Positions 8,454-16,810 of a DNA stretch of 32,581 nt are shown in pieces. The stretch is taken from positions 76,221-108,801 of the forward strand of contig JAUYOW010000049.1 of assembly GCA_030697825.1 (NCBI GenBank). The letters run 5' to 3'. A program made the position numbers and the translations under genes. The notes beneath the pieces are model-generated. The model was not told where the DNA came from. It was given only the letters and a program-made list of their open reading frames with translations, and did not search any database. The DNA is from Gemmatimonadales bacterium (GTDB lineage: Bacteria > Gemmatimonadota > Gemmatimonadetes > Gemmatimonadales > JACORV01). Positions within the stretch are counted from its first letter, which is position 1, and the number at the start of each line of letters is the position of its first letter.

Positions 8454-9565
8454 GCCGCGAGCAGATCGCGCGCCAGCAGGGCGGCGCGTCCCGCGGCCCC
8501 CGGGCCGCCCAGCAGGCGGCGTACTTCCGCCAGGCCATCCAGCTGCTCCGACCGCTCCGGCGAGGCTCCGGCCAGCAGCGGCAGCACCGCCTTGGCGAGG
8601 TTGGAAGCCGTCACCTGGCCCTGCACGAACTCCGGGGCGATCTGGCGCCCGGCCACCAGGTTCACCAAGCCGATCCACCGGACGCGCACCAGCCGTCTCG
8701 CCATGAGATACGTGAGTGGGTTCATGCGGTACGCCACCACCAGGGGCGTGTCCGCCAACGCCGCCTCGAGCGTCGTCGTACCCGACTTGCAGAGCGCGGC
8801 GTCAGCCGCGGCGAAGCACTCGGGCGCGCGGCCGCTCACCACGCGCACTTCGCCCGGATGCGGATACTCGGCGCCCGGGACCGCCGCCACGAGGACCTGT
8901 AGGTCGGGGCGCAGCCGCGCCACGGCACTCGCCGCGTCGCGGAACACGGGCCAGAGGCGCAAAGTCTCCTGCGGGCGGCTGCCTGGAAAGAGCCCGAGCA
9001 CCTGCCGATCGGGATCCAGGCCCAAGGCCCGTTTGACCGCGCCGCGATCGCCTGGGGCCGGGCGATCGAGCAGCGGATGGCCCACGAACGTGGCCGGCAC
9101 GCCGCGCTCGCCGAAGAACTTCTCCTCGAAGGGAAGGATCACCGCCAGCCGCGTCACGTCGCGCGCGATCAGCCGCATCCGCTTCTCGCCCCAGGCCCAG
9201 AGCTGCGGCGCGATGTAGTACAGCACCGGCACCCCGGCGCGGTGCGCGGCCGCGGCCACCCTGAGGTGGAACCCGGGGTAGTCCACGAGCACGATGAGCC
9301 GCACGTCACCGCGGGCCAGCCGCCGCTCGATCGCCTTCAGCAGCCGGAAGTGGGCCGGCACTTTGCTGAGCACCTCGACGAGCCCGATCACCGTGAGGTC
9401 CTCGATGCGGGCCATGAGGGTGGCGCCCGCCGCCGCGAGGCCCGGCCCGCCCACGCCCTCCACCGCAAGGTCCGGCAGGAGTCCGCGCAGCGCGCTGACG
9501 AACGCCGCCGCGTGGGCGTCGCCTGAGGGCTCCCCCGCCGAGACGAACACGGTGCCGGCGCTCAC
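8450..9565 (-). CDS. lpxB: Lipid-A-disaccharide synthase LpxB
   Basis: LpxB joins UDP-2,3-diacylglucosamine and lipid X into the tetraacyl disaccharide. The 371-residue protein begins with FVSAGEPSGDAHAA, the family signature, followed by VLVDYPGFHLRVA and YYIAPQLWAWGEKRMRLI. The acceptor and donor-site segments FVGHPLLD and GLFPGSRPQET, and the C-terminal CKSGTTTLEAAL, are all present. Length and order of motifs are normal. The GTG start at 9565 overlaps the preceding oxidoreductase stop, and its stop overlaps lpxK, so the last three genes of the lipid A block are chained by 4-nt overlaps. Confidence 0.96.
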   Translation of the reverse strand: MSAGTVFVSAGEPSGDAHAAAFVSALRGLLPDLAVEGVGGPGLAAAGATLMARIEDLTVIGLVEVLSKVPAHFRLLKAIERRLARGDVRLIVLVDYPGFHLRVAAAAHRAGVPVLYYIAPQLWAWGEKRMRLIARDVTRLAVILPFEEKFFGERGVPATFVGHPLLDRPAPGDRGAVKRALGLDPDRQVLGLFPGSRPQETLRLWPVFRDAASAVARLRPDLQVLVAAVPGAEYPHPGEVRVVSGRAPECFAAADAALCKSGTTTLEAALADTPLVVAYRMNPLTYLMARRLVRVRWIGLVNLVAGRQIAPEFVQGQVTASNLAKAVLPLLAGASPERSEQLDGLAEVRRLLGGPGAAGRAALLARDLLAA

Positions 9566-10542
9566 GCCGGGACCGCCACTCGGCCCATGGCCTCGATCAC
9601 GCGGAACGCCAGCCGCAGTGCCTCGAGTCCGTCCCGCCCGGACACCACGACCGGCTCCAGCCCGCGCGCCGCGCGCACGAAGTTCTGGAGCTCCAGCCCG
9701 AGTGGCTCCCCATCCGGCGCCTCCAGAGGCACGCGCTCGACCACCGTGGCGAGGTCCGGTACGGGGTCGTTCGCCAGCGCCGTCGCCGCGTCCGCGCGCC
9801 GGCGCAGGAACTCCCCCGTGCCCGCCGCGAGGTCAAGGGAGAGGTACCCGGTGGATTGGAAGATCCTGAGCTTGCGAAGCCGTTCCCTCGCCAGCCGGCT
9901 CGCCGTCAGGTTGGCGACCGCTCCCGACGCGAACTCGATTCGCGCCGTCGCGATGTCCACGTGCGGCGTGATCACGCCGATGCCGGACGCGCGCACGTCC
10001 ACGACCGGCTCGCGCACCAGCGCCAGGATCAAGTCGAGGTCGTGTATCATGAGGTCCAGGATGACGGCGACGTCGCTGCCGCGCACGCCGAACGGGGCAA
10101 TGCGATCCGACTCGATGAACCGGGGCGACGCGAGGTGCGGGGCGGCGGCGCGCACCGCGCGGTTGAAGCGCTCGACGTGGCCGGTCTGGAGCAGCACGCC
10201 GGCCGCCTCAGCCGCCGCCACGAGCTCCTCAGCCTCCACGATCGCGCCCGCGAGAGGCTTCTCCATCAGCACGTGCCGGCCCGTGGCGATCGCCGCCATG
10301 CCGACGGCGTGGTGCGCCGGCGTGGGCACGACGACCGACACCGCCTCGACGTCCTCGAGCAGAGCCTCTAAGGATGGATACGCGGTGGTGCCGAACTGCG
10401 CGGCGACCTGGGTCACGCGCTCCGGCCGGGAGTCGTGTACCCCGACGAGGCGGACGTCCGCCATGCCCGCGTAGAGCCGCGCGTGATGGAAGCCGAGACT
10501 CCCCACCCCGACGACACCCACCCTGATGGGCGAACCGCTCAA
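9562..10542 (-). CDS. Gfo/Idh/MocA-family NAD(P)-dependent oxidoreductase in the lipid A operon
   Basis: The 326-residue protein has an N-terminal Rossmann fold (IRVGVVGVGSLGFHHARLY, residues about 5-23) and the family lysine motif HVLMEKPLAGAI with its EKP core. The C-terminal domain contains VILDLMIHDLDLILAL, the D-x-x-x-HD-type substrate-site helix. The TTG at 10542 overlaps the lpxA stop as TTGA and is the best start. Sitting between lpxA and lpxB, it could be a GnnA-like enzyme that oxidises the 3-OH of UDP-GlcNAc. GnnA needs a partner aminotransferase (GnnB), and none is visible here. It occupies the place where lpxI lies in some other bacteria. The exact substrate is not known. Confidence 0.9.
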   Translation of the reverse strand: MSGSPIRVGVVGVGSLGFHHARLYAGMADVRLVGVHDSRPERVTQVAAQFGTTAYPSLEALLEDVEAVSVVVPTPAHHAVGMAAIATGRHVLMEKPLAGAIVEAEELVAAAEAAGVLLQTGHVERFNRAVRAAAPHLASPRFIESDRIAPFGVRGSDVAVILDLMIHDLDLILALVREPVVDVRASGIGVITPHVDIATARIEFASGAVANLTASRLARERLRKLRIFQSTGYLSLDLAAGTGEFLRRRADAATALANDPVPDLATVVERVPLEAPDGEPLGLELQNFVRAARGLEPVVVSGRDGLEALRLAFRVIEAMGRVAVPA

Positions 10543-11309
10543 ACCAGCACCCCGCGCTCGCTGCCCTCGATGAACCGGATGAACGTCTCCACTTCGGGGA
10601 ACGACGCGAGGTCGGTCCGCGCGCGCGCCTGCGCCTGGCTGATGTTCAGGTCGGACCGGAAGAAGAGGCGGTAGGCCTTCTTCAACTCGTCCAGGGTCTC
10701 GCGAGTGAACCCGTTGCGCTGGAGCCCGATGGCGTTGAGGCCGTAGAGCTTGATGGGGTTGCCGTCGGCCTTGCAGTACGGCGGCACGTCCTTCGTCACC
10801 TTCGCCATGCCTCCCACGAACGCGAACGTGCCGACGCGCACGAACTGGTGTACCCCCGTCATCCCGCCGATGATGGCCCGCGAGTCGATCGTGACGTGGC
10901 CCGCCAGCCCTACCCCGTTCGAGAGGATCACGCCGTCCCCCACGTGGCAGTCGTGAGCGAGATGCGCGTACGTCATGACGAGGCACCCCTTCCCGACCGA
11001 CGTCCTTCCCGACTGCGCGGTACCGCGGTTGAGGGTGGCGTACTCGCGGATGACCGTGCCGTCGCCGACCTCGACCCAGGTCTCCTCGCCCTGGTACTTC
11101 AGGTCCTGCGGGTCGCCCCCCAGGATCGAGCCGGCGCCCACCCGACAGCCGGCGCCCAGCCTCACGTTGCGCTCCAGGATCACGCGGGGGCCGATGAACG
11201 TCCCGGCGCCGACCGTGACCTTGGGCCCGACGATGGCGTACGGCCCGATCTCCACCTCCTCGCCCAACTCCGCGTCGGGGGCGACGATCGCCGTGGGATG
11301 CACCTTCAC
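10539..11309 (-). CDS. lpxA: UDP-N-acetylglucosamine O-acyltransferase LpxA
   Basis: LpxA transfers the 3-hydroxyacyl chain from ACP to UDP-GlcNAc (or its 3-amino analogue), the first committed lipid A step. The 256-residue protein is a left-handed beta-helix of hexapeptide repeats. The catalytic histidine lies in YAHLAHDCHVGD, corresponding to E. coli His125. The C-terminal GGMAKVTKDVPPYCKADGNP and FFRSDLN segments match the family helical domain. The GTG start at 11309 gives the usual beginning KVHPTAIVAPDAELG. A 16-nt gap separates it from the LpxC-FabZ gene. Acyl chain length preference cannot be read reliably by eye. Confidence 0.96.
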   Translation of the reverse strand: MKVHPTAIVAPDAELGEEVEIGPYAIVGPKVTVGAGTFIGPRVILERNVRLGAGCRVGAGSILGGDPQDLKYQGEETWVEVGDGTVIREYATLNRGTAQSGRTSVGKGCLVMTYAHLAHDCHVGDGVILSNGVGLAGHVTIDSRAIIGGMTGVHQFVRVGTFAFVGGMAKVTKDVPPYCKADGNPIKLYGLNAIGLQRNGFTRETLDELKKAYRLFFRSDLNISQAQARARTDLASFPEVETFIRFIEGSERGVLV

Positions 11310-11325
11310 CGCGGACCCGCCGTAC

Positions 11326-12627
11326 TCACCGGTCCACGAAGGCCGCCATCATCTCGGCCTCCGCGACCACGTTGCCGTCCACGTACGCCACGCCCTTCAT
11401 CCGGCAGGTCCGGCCGCGGAACTGCAGCATCTCGAGCTCGCAGCGTAGCTGGTCGCCCGGGACCACCGGCCGCCGGAACTTCACGTGGTCGAGCGACATG
11501 AAGTACACGACCTTGTTCTTGTGGTCGTCCGGCCCGATGTATTGCATCAGCAGCATGCCGCCGACCTGCGCCATCGCCTCTATCACGAGGACGCCCGGCA
11601 TCACCGGATGACCCGGGAAGTGTCCCTGGAAGAACGGCTCGTTGATCGAGACGTTCTTGATCCCGACGATCCGCTTCTTGTCCTCGATCTCGACGATGCG
11701 GTCCACGAGCAGGAATGGGTAGCGATGTGGGATGACGTTGAGGATGTCGCCGATGTCCATGACGATGCCCGAGGTGCGGGTGGCGCGCAGGCGGATCGCC
11801 CGCCCCAGCGCGACGTTGCCACGGTGGCTGGGGCGCGTCGCCACGACGTGGGCCTTGAGCCGGCCGCCGAGCAGGGCGAGATCGCCGAGCAGGTCGGCCG
11901 TCTTGTGGCGGACGAACTCGTCAGGCCACAAGAGCGCCGTCCCGACGACCGCGCGCTCGTCCAGCACGATCGCGTTGGTGAGCGAAGCCCCCGAGATGAG
12001 TCCCTTGGCGCGGAGCGCCTCCACCTCGCTCATAAAGCCGAAGGTGCGCGCCGGGGCCAGCTCCCGCGCGAACGTCTCGGCCGTGATGTCGTAGCTCCCG
12101 GTCTGACGCCCGATCAGCGGGTGCGGGAACTCTATCGTGGCGGAGAGACGCAGCGAAGGCGACGGGCCCACCAGGTACGACGATTCCCCCTCGGCGACCG
12201 AGAACGGCTCGCGCACCGTGAACTCCCGGGCCTCGCCGCCATGCTCCGCCGGCTCCGCTACCTCGAGCGCCGCCAGGAACGGGGCGAACGAGCCGTCGAG
12301 GATCGGTGGCTCGGGGCCGGTGATCTCGACCAGCAGGTCGTCGATCTCCAGCGCGGCCACCGCCGCGAGCAGGTGCTCGACCGTGTGGACTTCCGCACCG
12401 TTGCCGGCGAGGGTAGTGCGCCGCTCGACCGCGGTGACGCTCGACAGGCGGGCCGGTATGTTCGGCGCGCCGTCCAGGTCCACGCGCCGGAACGTGACTC
12501 CCTCCCCGGGCTCAGCCGCGCGGAAAGTGACGCGCGTCTCCGCACCCGTGTGCATCCCCACGCCCGAGAGGGACGCGGTTCCACGGACGGAGCGCCGCGC
12601 AGGACTACCCGGCTGTGCGACCGGCAC
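11326..12627 (-). CDS. lpxC/fabZ: Bifunctional UDP-3-O-acyl-GlcNAc deacetylase / 3-hydroxyacyl-ACP dehydratase (LpxC-FabZ fusion)
   Basis: One 433-residue chain carries two enzymes. Residues about 10-285 are LpxC: SGVGMHTG, then HTVEHLLAA with E84 and zinc ligand H85, and FVRHKTADLLGDLALLG and RPSHRGN with the remaining metal and catalytic residues. Residues about 290-433 are FabZ: IPHRYPFLLVDRI and GHFPGHPVMPGVLVIEAMAQ with the catalytic His and Glu. Such fusions are known in Bacteroidetes, Chlorobi and relatives. The fusion ties the committed lipid A step to fatty acid elongation. The GTG start overlaps the lpxD end by 23 nt. No stop or frameshift lies between the domains. Confidence 0.96.
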   Translation of the reverse strand: MPVAQPGSPARRSVRGTASLSGVGMHTGAETRVTFRAAEPGEGVTFRRVDLDGAPNIPARLSSVTAVERRTTLAGNGAEVHTVEHLLAAVAALEIDDLLVEITGPEPPILDGSFAPFLAALEVAEPAEHGGEAREFTVREPFSVAEGESSYLVGPSPSLRLSATIEFPHPLIGRQTGSYDITAETFARELAPARTFGFMSEVEALRAKGLISGASLTNAIVLDERAVVGTALLWPDEFVRHKTADLLGDLALLGGRLKAHVVATRPSHRGNVALGRAIRLRATRTSGIVMDIGDILNVIPHRYPFLLVDRIVEIEDKKRIVGIKNVSINEPFFQGHFPGHPVMPGVLVIEAMAQVGGMLLMQYIGPDDHKNKVVYFMSLDHVKFRRPVVPGDQLRCELEMLQFRGRTCRMKGVAYVDGNVVAEAEMMAAFVDR

Positions 12628-13642
12628 GCTCGAGCATCTCCTCCAGTTCGTCCACGATCCCGGCCAGACGGTAGAGCGCCGCGTACGCGCGCATCGATTC
12701 CCGGTGCGGCCTCGCCGGGAAGCCCGACACCATCAGCCCGGGGGCTACGTCGCGAAGTACGCCTGACTGCGCCCCGATCCGCGCCGCCTTTCCCACCGTG
12801 AGGTGGCCCCCCAACCCCGCCTGTCCCGCGATGATGACGTCGTCCTCGACGTGGCACGAGCCCGCCAGGCCCACCTGCGCCATGATCAGGCACCGCGCCC
12901 CGATCCGGCAATTGTGGCCGACCTGCACCAGGTTGTCGATCTTGGTGCCCGGGCCGATCACCGTATCGTCCACGCTGCCGCGGTCCACCGTGGAATTGGC
13001 CCCGATCTCCACGTCGTCGCCGATGATGCAGCGCCCCACCTGGGGGATCTTGGTATGACCCGCCTTGCCCGGGATATAGCCGAACCCGTCCGCTCCCAGG
13101 CAAACGCCGGCGTGGAGGATCACCCGTGAGCCGACGACCGTACCGGGGTAGCAGACGACGTGGGGATGGATGGTGACGTCGTCGCCCACCGCGACGCCGG
13201 GACCGATCACGGCACCCGCCATAACCTCGACCCGGTCTCCCAGCCGCGCCCCGGGGCCGACGACCACGTGCGGTCCGAGGAAGACGTCGCGCCCGAGGAT
13301 CACGCCCTCGCCCACGGTCGCCGTCGGGTCAACCCCGAAGCGTCGCGGCGCCTCGGGGTATAGGGCCCTCACCACCCGGAGCAGGGCGCGATGGGGGTCG
13401 TCCACCACGATCCGGGTAGCGGGCCCCGGCTGGGCGGTCTCGTGCTCACGGGTACAGAGCACCAGGCCCGCGCGGGAGGTGTGAAAGGCGGGCAGGTACC
13501 GGCCCGCGGACAGGAACGACAGGTCCTTGGGGCCGGCTCGGTCGAGCGGGGCCACCGCGGTCACCAGCACCGCACCGTCGCCGACGAGGGCGCCGCCCAC
13601 CAGGGTGGCGACCTCGGCGGCCGACAGGGGGGCGGCGGTCAC
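12605..13642 (-). CDS. lpxD: UDP-3-O-(3-hydroxyacyl)glucosamine N-acyltransferase LpxD
   Basis: LpxD adds the second 3-hydroxyacyl chain at the amine. The 345-residue protein has the N-terminal uridine-binding domain (AGPKDLSFLSAGRYLPAF), a long hexapeptide beta-helix and a C-terminal helix (YRLAGIVDELEEMLERA). The catalytic histidine lies in LVQVGHNCRIGARCLIMAQV. LHAGVCLGADGFGYIP is a typical family segment. The GTG start at 13642 follows the ompH gene by 23 nt. The order ompH-lpxD is common in diderm bacteria, where this block follows bamA, as it does here. Confidence 0.96.
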   Translation of the reverse strand: MTAAPLSAAEVATLVGGALVGDGAVLVTAVAPLDRAGPKDLSFLSAGRYLPAFHTSRAGLVLCTREHETAQPGPATRIVVDDPHRALLRVVRALYPEAPRRFGVDPTATVGEGVILGRDVFLGPHVVVGPGARLGDRVEVMAGAVIGPGVAVGDDVTIHPHVVCYPGTVVGSRVILHAGVCLGADGFGYIPGKAGHTKIPQVGRCIIGDDVEIGANSTVDRGSVDDTVIGPGTKIDNLVQVGHNCRIGARCLIMAQVGLAGSCHVEDDVIIAGQAGLGGHLTVGKAARIGAQSGVLRDVAPGLMVSGFPARPHRESMRAYAALYRLAGIVDELEEMLERAGRTAG

Positions 13643-13665
13643 GCTGCGACCCCGGGCCGGAACTT

Positions 13666-14355
13666 CTACGGGCGGCGCGGCCGGAGAGGTGCGGCCGGTC
13701 GCGTGGCGGTGTCGGGGCGCTGCTGAGGCCGTCCCGCCGCGGAGTCCGGCCGTACTCCGAACGGAGGCGCCGGCGAGGGCTGGAGCGCCCCGCCCGGCGC
13801 CTGGCCGGCACCGGCCTGGAGCCGCTGGATCACCAGCTGGGAGATGTCCAGCGACTGGTCCGCCGTGACCAGCGCCCCGGCCTGGGCCGACGCGTCGAAG
13901 ATCATCGAGTAGTTGAACTCGGCCCGGATCCCCTCGATCACGGCATTGACCCGCCGCATGATCGGCGCGGTCAACTCCTGCTCGCGAGTGCTTGCCTGCT
14001 GCTCCAGCTCCGACGCCCGCTGGCGGGTCCGCTGCTCCATCTGCCTCAGCTCACCCTCTATCCTCGCCTTCGCCGCCGGCGTCATCACCAGCGAAGTGCG
14101 GTTGTACTCCGCCACCGACGAATCGAGCTGCTGCTGCATCCGAGCCACTTCGGTGCGGAAGGTCACCATCTCCCGGGTGAACAGCGACTCCGCCGCCGCC
14201 CGGCCGGGCGTGTTGGCCAGGATGAGCTGGGAGTTGATGTAGGCGAGCCGCAACGGTTGGCCCTGTGGCGGTGCAGGGGTCCGCTCTGCCGCGGGTGCGG
14301 CGGCGAGCCCCGCGAGCAGCACCACGACGATCGCCGCCCCGGTCAAGCGAGCCAT
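13666..14355 (-). CDS. OmpH/Skp-family periplasmic chaperone
   Basis: The 229-residue protein has a signal peptide (LTGAAIVVVLLAGLAAAPAA) and a Skp-like body. The conserved LRLAYINSQLILANTPGRAA is followed by a long charged helix pair (residues about 60-150) forming the chaperone arms, then NYSMIFDASAQAGALVTADQ and DISQLVIQRL. Skp/OmpH proteins hold unfolded outer-membrane proteins on their way to BamA. An extra Pro/Arg-rich tail of about 38 residues follows the domain. A good ribosome site (GAGGAG, 6-7 nt before ATG) supports the start. It is 18 nt downstream of bamA, as in E. coli. Confidence 0.92.
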   Translation of the reverse strand: MARLTGAAIVVVLLAGLAAAPAAERTPAPPQGQPLRLAYINSQLILANTPGRAAAESLFTREMVTFRTEVARMQQQLDSSVAEYNRTSLVMTPAAKARIEGELRQMEQRTRQRASELEQQASTREQELTAPIMRRVNAVIEGIRAEFNYSMIFDASAQAGALVTADQSLDISQLVIQRLQAGAGQAPGGALQPSPAPPFGVRPDSAAGRPQQRPDTATRPAAPLRPRRP

Positions 14356-14373
14356 GTGTCTCTCCTCAAAGTG

Positions 14374-16800
14374 TTAGAAGAAGTTGCCGATCTTGAAGTG
14401 GAGTTTCCAGGCCGGACGTGGATTGCCGGCCCGGTCGGTCCGGTCGAAGCCGTAGGCGTAGTCCAGCCCCAGCGGGCCGAGGGGGGTGATCATCGCCACG
14501 CCTACCCCGGCGCCACGGAAGAGCCGCGTCGGGTTGAATCCCGCCGCGCTCGCCCAGACGTTGCCCGCGTCGTAGAAGACGGAGGCGTAGATCTGCTGGC
14601 TGAACCGCGCTCCGAACTCGGCCGTCGTCGTGAAATACGAGTGGCCGAACGCGCCGCGCGGCACGCCGGAGAGGCCCGCGCCGGGGTTGAACCCCTCGGG
14701 TGTCACCGAGAACTCGTCGTAGCCGCGGAGCTGGATCCCGTACTGCGTCCCGCCCAGCGCGTACAGCTGCCGGAAGAACGGGCCTGCGTCCCCGAAGACG
14801 AACCCGGACCTGGTAGTGAGGCCGAGCACGAACTGCACGCCGCTCCCCACCGGCCCGCCGCCCAGGTGCCCCGCGGGCGCGTACCAGCGTCCCTCGAAGT
14901 CGTACTTCTGGAACGTCGCCGACCCACCCAGCACGCCGCCCGTCAGGTTGGCCCCGACCGAGTGCATCGAGCCCCCGGTGGCGAATGGCAGGCCGATCCG
15001 GGTGTCCCGGAGGAATGACAGGCCGACCGTGGAGCGCACGCAGTTGGCGCAGCGGAAGGAGCCGGTGAGCCCGCGCGAGGCGCCCGAATACGACTCGAAC
15101 TCGATCGCGTACGACGAGAACACTCTGCTGTACCGGCTGCGGGGCAGCGGGAATCCCAGCTGGACCGAAGCGCCGCGCGTCCTGATGCGGCCGAGGTCCG
15201 CGATGGTGTAGCGGATGCGGGTGTTGTGTACTCCGAAGGTGCCCGAGATGCGGCTCCCGTAGAGGGCGGGATCGGTGTAGCTCAGGTCAAAGTCGCTGAT
15301 GTTCCGGCCGAACTGCCACTGGAGCTTGCCGCGCTTCCCCTGCCCGAAGAGGTTCGGCTCGTCCAGGCCGAGGAAACCGCCGACTCCGGTGCCCTGCCCC
15401 ACCGACGCGCCGAAGTTCACGTTGCCGGTGTGCCGCTCCTCGACGCGGAAAACGAGGTCGATGTCGCCCTGATCGTTGGCGGGCCGCGTGTCCGGGAACG
15501 GCAAGGGCTGCGCGAAGAAGCCGAGGTTGGAGATGTTCTGGTACGACCGCAGCACGCGGTCCTGCGCGAACACGTCTCCGGGAAGGATGGCGATGGCCTC
15601 GCGGATCACCCGCTCGTAGGTGACGTCGTTGCCGAGGATGTCCACCCGGTTGATGATCGCGGGCCGCCCCTCCTGGATCTGCCAGGTCAGGTTGACCTGG
15701 GGAGTCGCGGCCGAATCCGCCGGCTCGACGCGCTCCACTCGCGGCCGCACGTCGGCGTAGATGTAGCCGGCGTTGGCGTACTGGGTGCGCAATTTCTGGG
15801 TGGCATCTTCCCAGGCCGTCTGGTCGAAGGCGTGCACCGTCGAATCCGGGCAATGGCGGAGCATGCAGCCCAGCCCGCCGCCCGGGCGCGGGTCGAAGGG
15901 ATTGAGCGTGATAACCTGGTCGGTGGAGAAGAACCGGTTGCCGTCCACCGTGACGCGTCCCACCCGGTACGACCGCCCCTCGTCCACCGTGACGACCAGG
16001 GTGGCCTTGCCGTTGTCGTGGTCCACGAGCAGCGTGTCGCGCAGCACGCGGAAATCGATGTAGCCGCGCTCGCCGTAGAACTCCGGGAGGCGCCGCTCGA
16101 GGTCCTCCCGCAGCTGGTCCTCAGCGTACTCCCCGCGCCGGAACCACCAGAAACCCTCCGGCCGGGTCTTCATGGGCGCCACCACCTCGGCGGCCGTGAA
16201 GTCGTGGTTGCCTTCGATTCGGATGGCGGCGATCGCGACGCGCCGGCCCTCGGTGATGTCGAAGACGAGGCGAACGTGATCGCTGTCCTGCGGCACGATC
16301 GTCGGGCGGACCTCCGCCAGGTAGTAGCCCTCGGTCTCGTAGAGCGAGTCGATCCGGAACCTGGCCCGCTCCACCAGCACCGGGTCGAGCGGGCGATTGT
16401 TGGGGACCTCGATCCGTTCCCGCACCGCCCGCTCCGAGAGCTTCTCCACGCCGCGCACCGCGGTGCGCACCAGCAGCGGCCGCTCGTGCACGCTGATGAC
16501 CACGATCTCCTCGCCGGCCGCTCCGGTGTAGCGGTGGAACTGCACGTCGTCGAACTGGGCCAGCGCGAATACCGCGCGCAGGGCGCGCTGGATGTCGCGA
16601 TAGCCGATGGGGGTACGGACCGGGATCCCGGCGACGTTGAGGATGGTCTCGGCGGTGGTGCGCCGGTTCCCGACGACCTCCAGCGAGTCCACGATGGCGG
16701 CCGTCGAGTCCGGCCCTTGGGCCGCCAGCGGCGACGGCCCCGCCACCGCGCCCCAGAGCGCGACCGCCAGGGCGGCCGCGACGATCGTACCTCGCGTCAC
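14374..16800 (-). CDS. bamA: Outer-membrane protein assembly factor BamA
   Basis: BamA is the core of the machine that inserts beta-barrels into the outer membrane. From the GTG at 16800 the protein has 808 residues. A signal peptide (TIVAAALAVALWGAVAGPS) is followed by five POTRA-like repeats (first DSLEVVGNRRTTAETILNVA, later ones marked by VRIEGN-like strands). An Omp85 barrel starts near NVNFGASVGQGTGVGGF. The LRGYDEFSV segment matches the family's VRGF-type motif. The chain ends KIGNFF, with the terminal Phe typical of barrel proteins. The start lies 10 nt after the clpC stop; an open frame continues upstream into clpC but lacks a sensible signal sequence. Confidence 0.96.
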   Translation of the reverse strand: MTRGTIVAAALAVALWGAVAGPSPLAAQGPDSTAAIVDSLEVVGNRRTTAETILNVAGIPVRTPIGYRDIQRALRAVFALAQFDDVQFHRYTGAAGEEIVVISVHERPLLVRTAVRGVEKLSERAVRERIEVPNNRPLDPVLVERARFRIDSLYETEGYYLAEVRPTIVPQDSDHVRLVFDITEGRRVAIAAIRIEGNHDFTAAEVVAPMKTRPEGFWWFRRGEYAEDQLREDLERRLPEFYGERGYIDFRVLRDTLLVDHDNGKATLVVTVDEGRSYRVGRVTVDGNRFFSTDQVITLNPFDPRPGGGLGCMLRHCPDSTVHAFDQTAWEDATQKLRTQYANAGYIYADVRPRVERVEPADSAATPQVNLTWQIQEGRPAIINRVDILGNDVTYERVIREAIAILPGDVFAQDRVLRSYQNISNLGFFAQPLPFPDTRPANDQGDIDLVFRVEERHTGNVNFGASVGQGTGVGGFLGLDEPNLFGQGKRGKLQWQFGRNISDFDLSYTDPALYGSRISGTFGVHNTRIRYTIADLGRIRTRGASVQLGFPLPRSRYSRVFSSYAIEFESYSGASRGLTGSFRCANCVRSTVGLSFLRDTRIGLPFATGGSMHSVGANLTGGVLGGSATFQKYDFEGRWYAPAGHLGGGPVGSGVQFVLGLTTRSGFVFGDAGPFFRQLYALGGTQYGIQLRGYDEFSVTPEGFNPGAGLSGVPRGAFGHSYFTTTAEFGARFSQQIYASVFYDAGNVWASAAGFNPTRLFRGAGVGVAMITPLGPLGLDYAYGFDRTDRAGNPRPAWKLHFKIGNFF

Positions 16801-16810
16801 GGGCGGCCGG

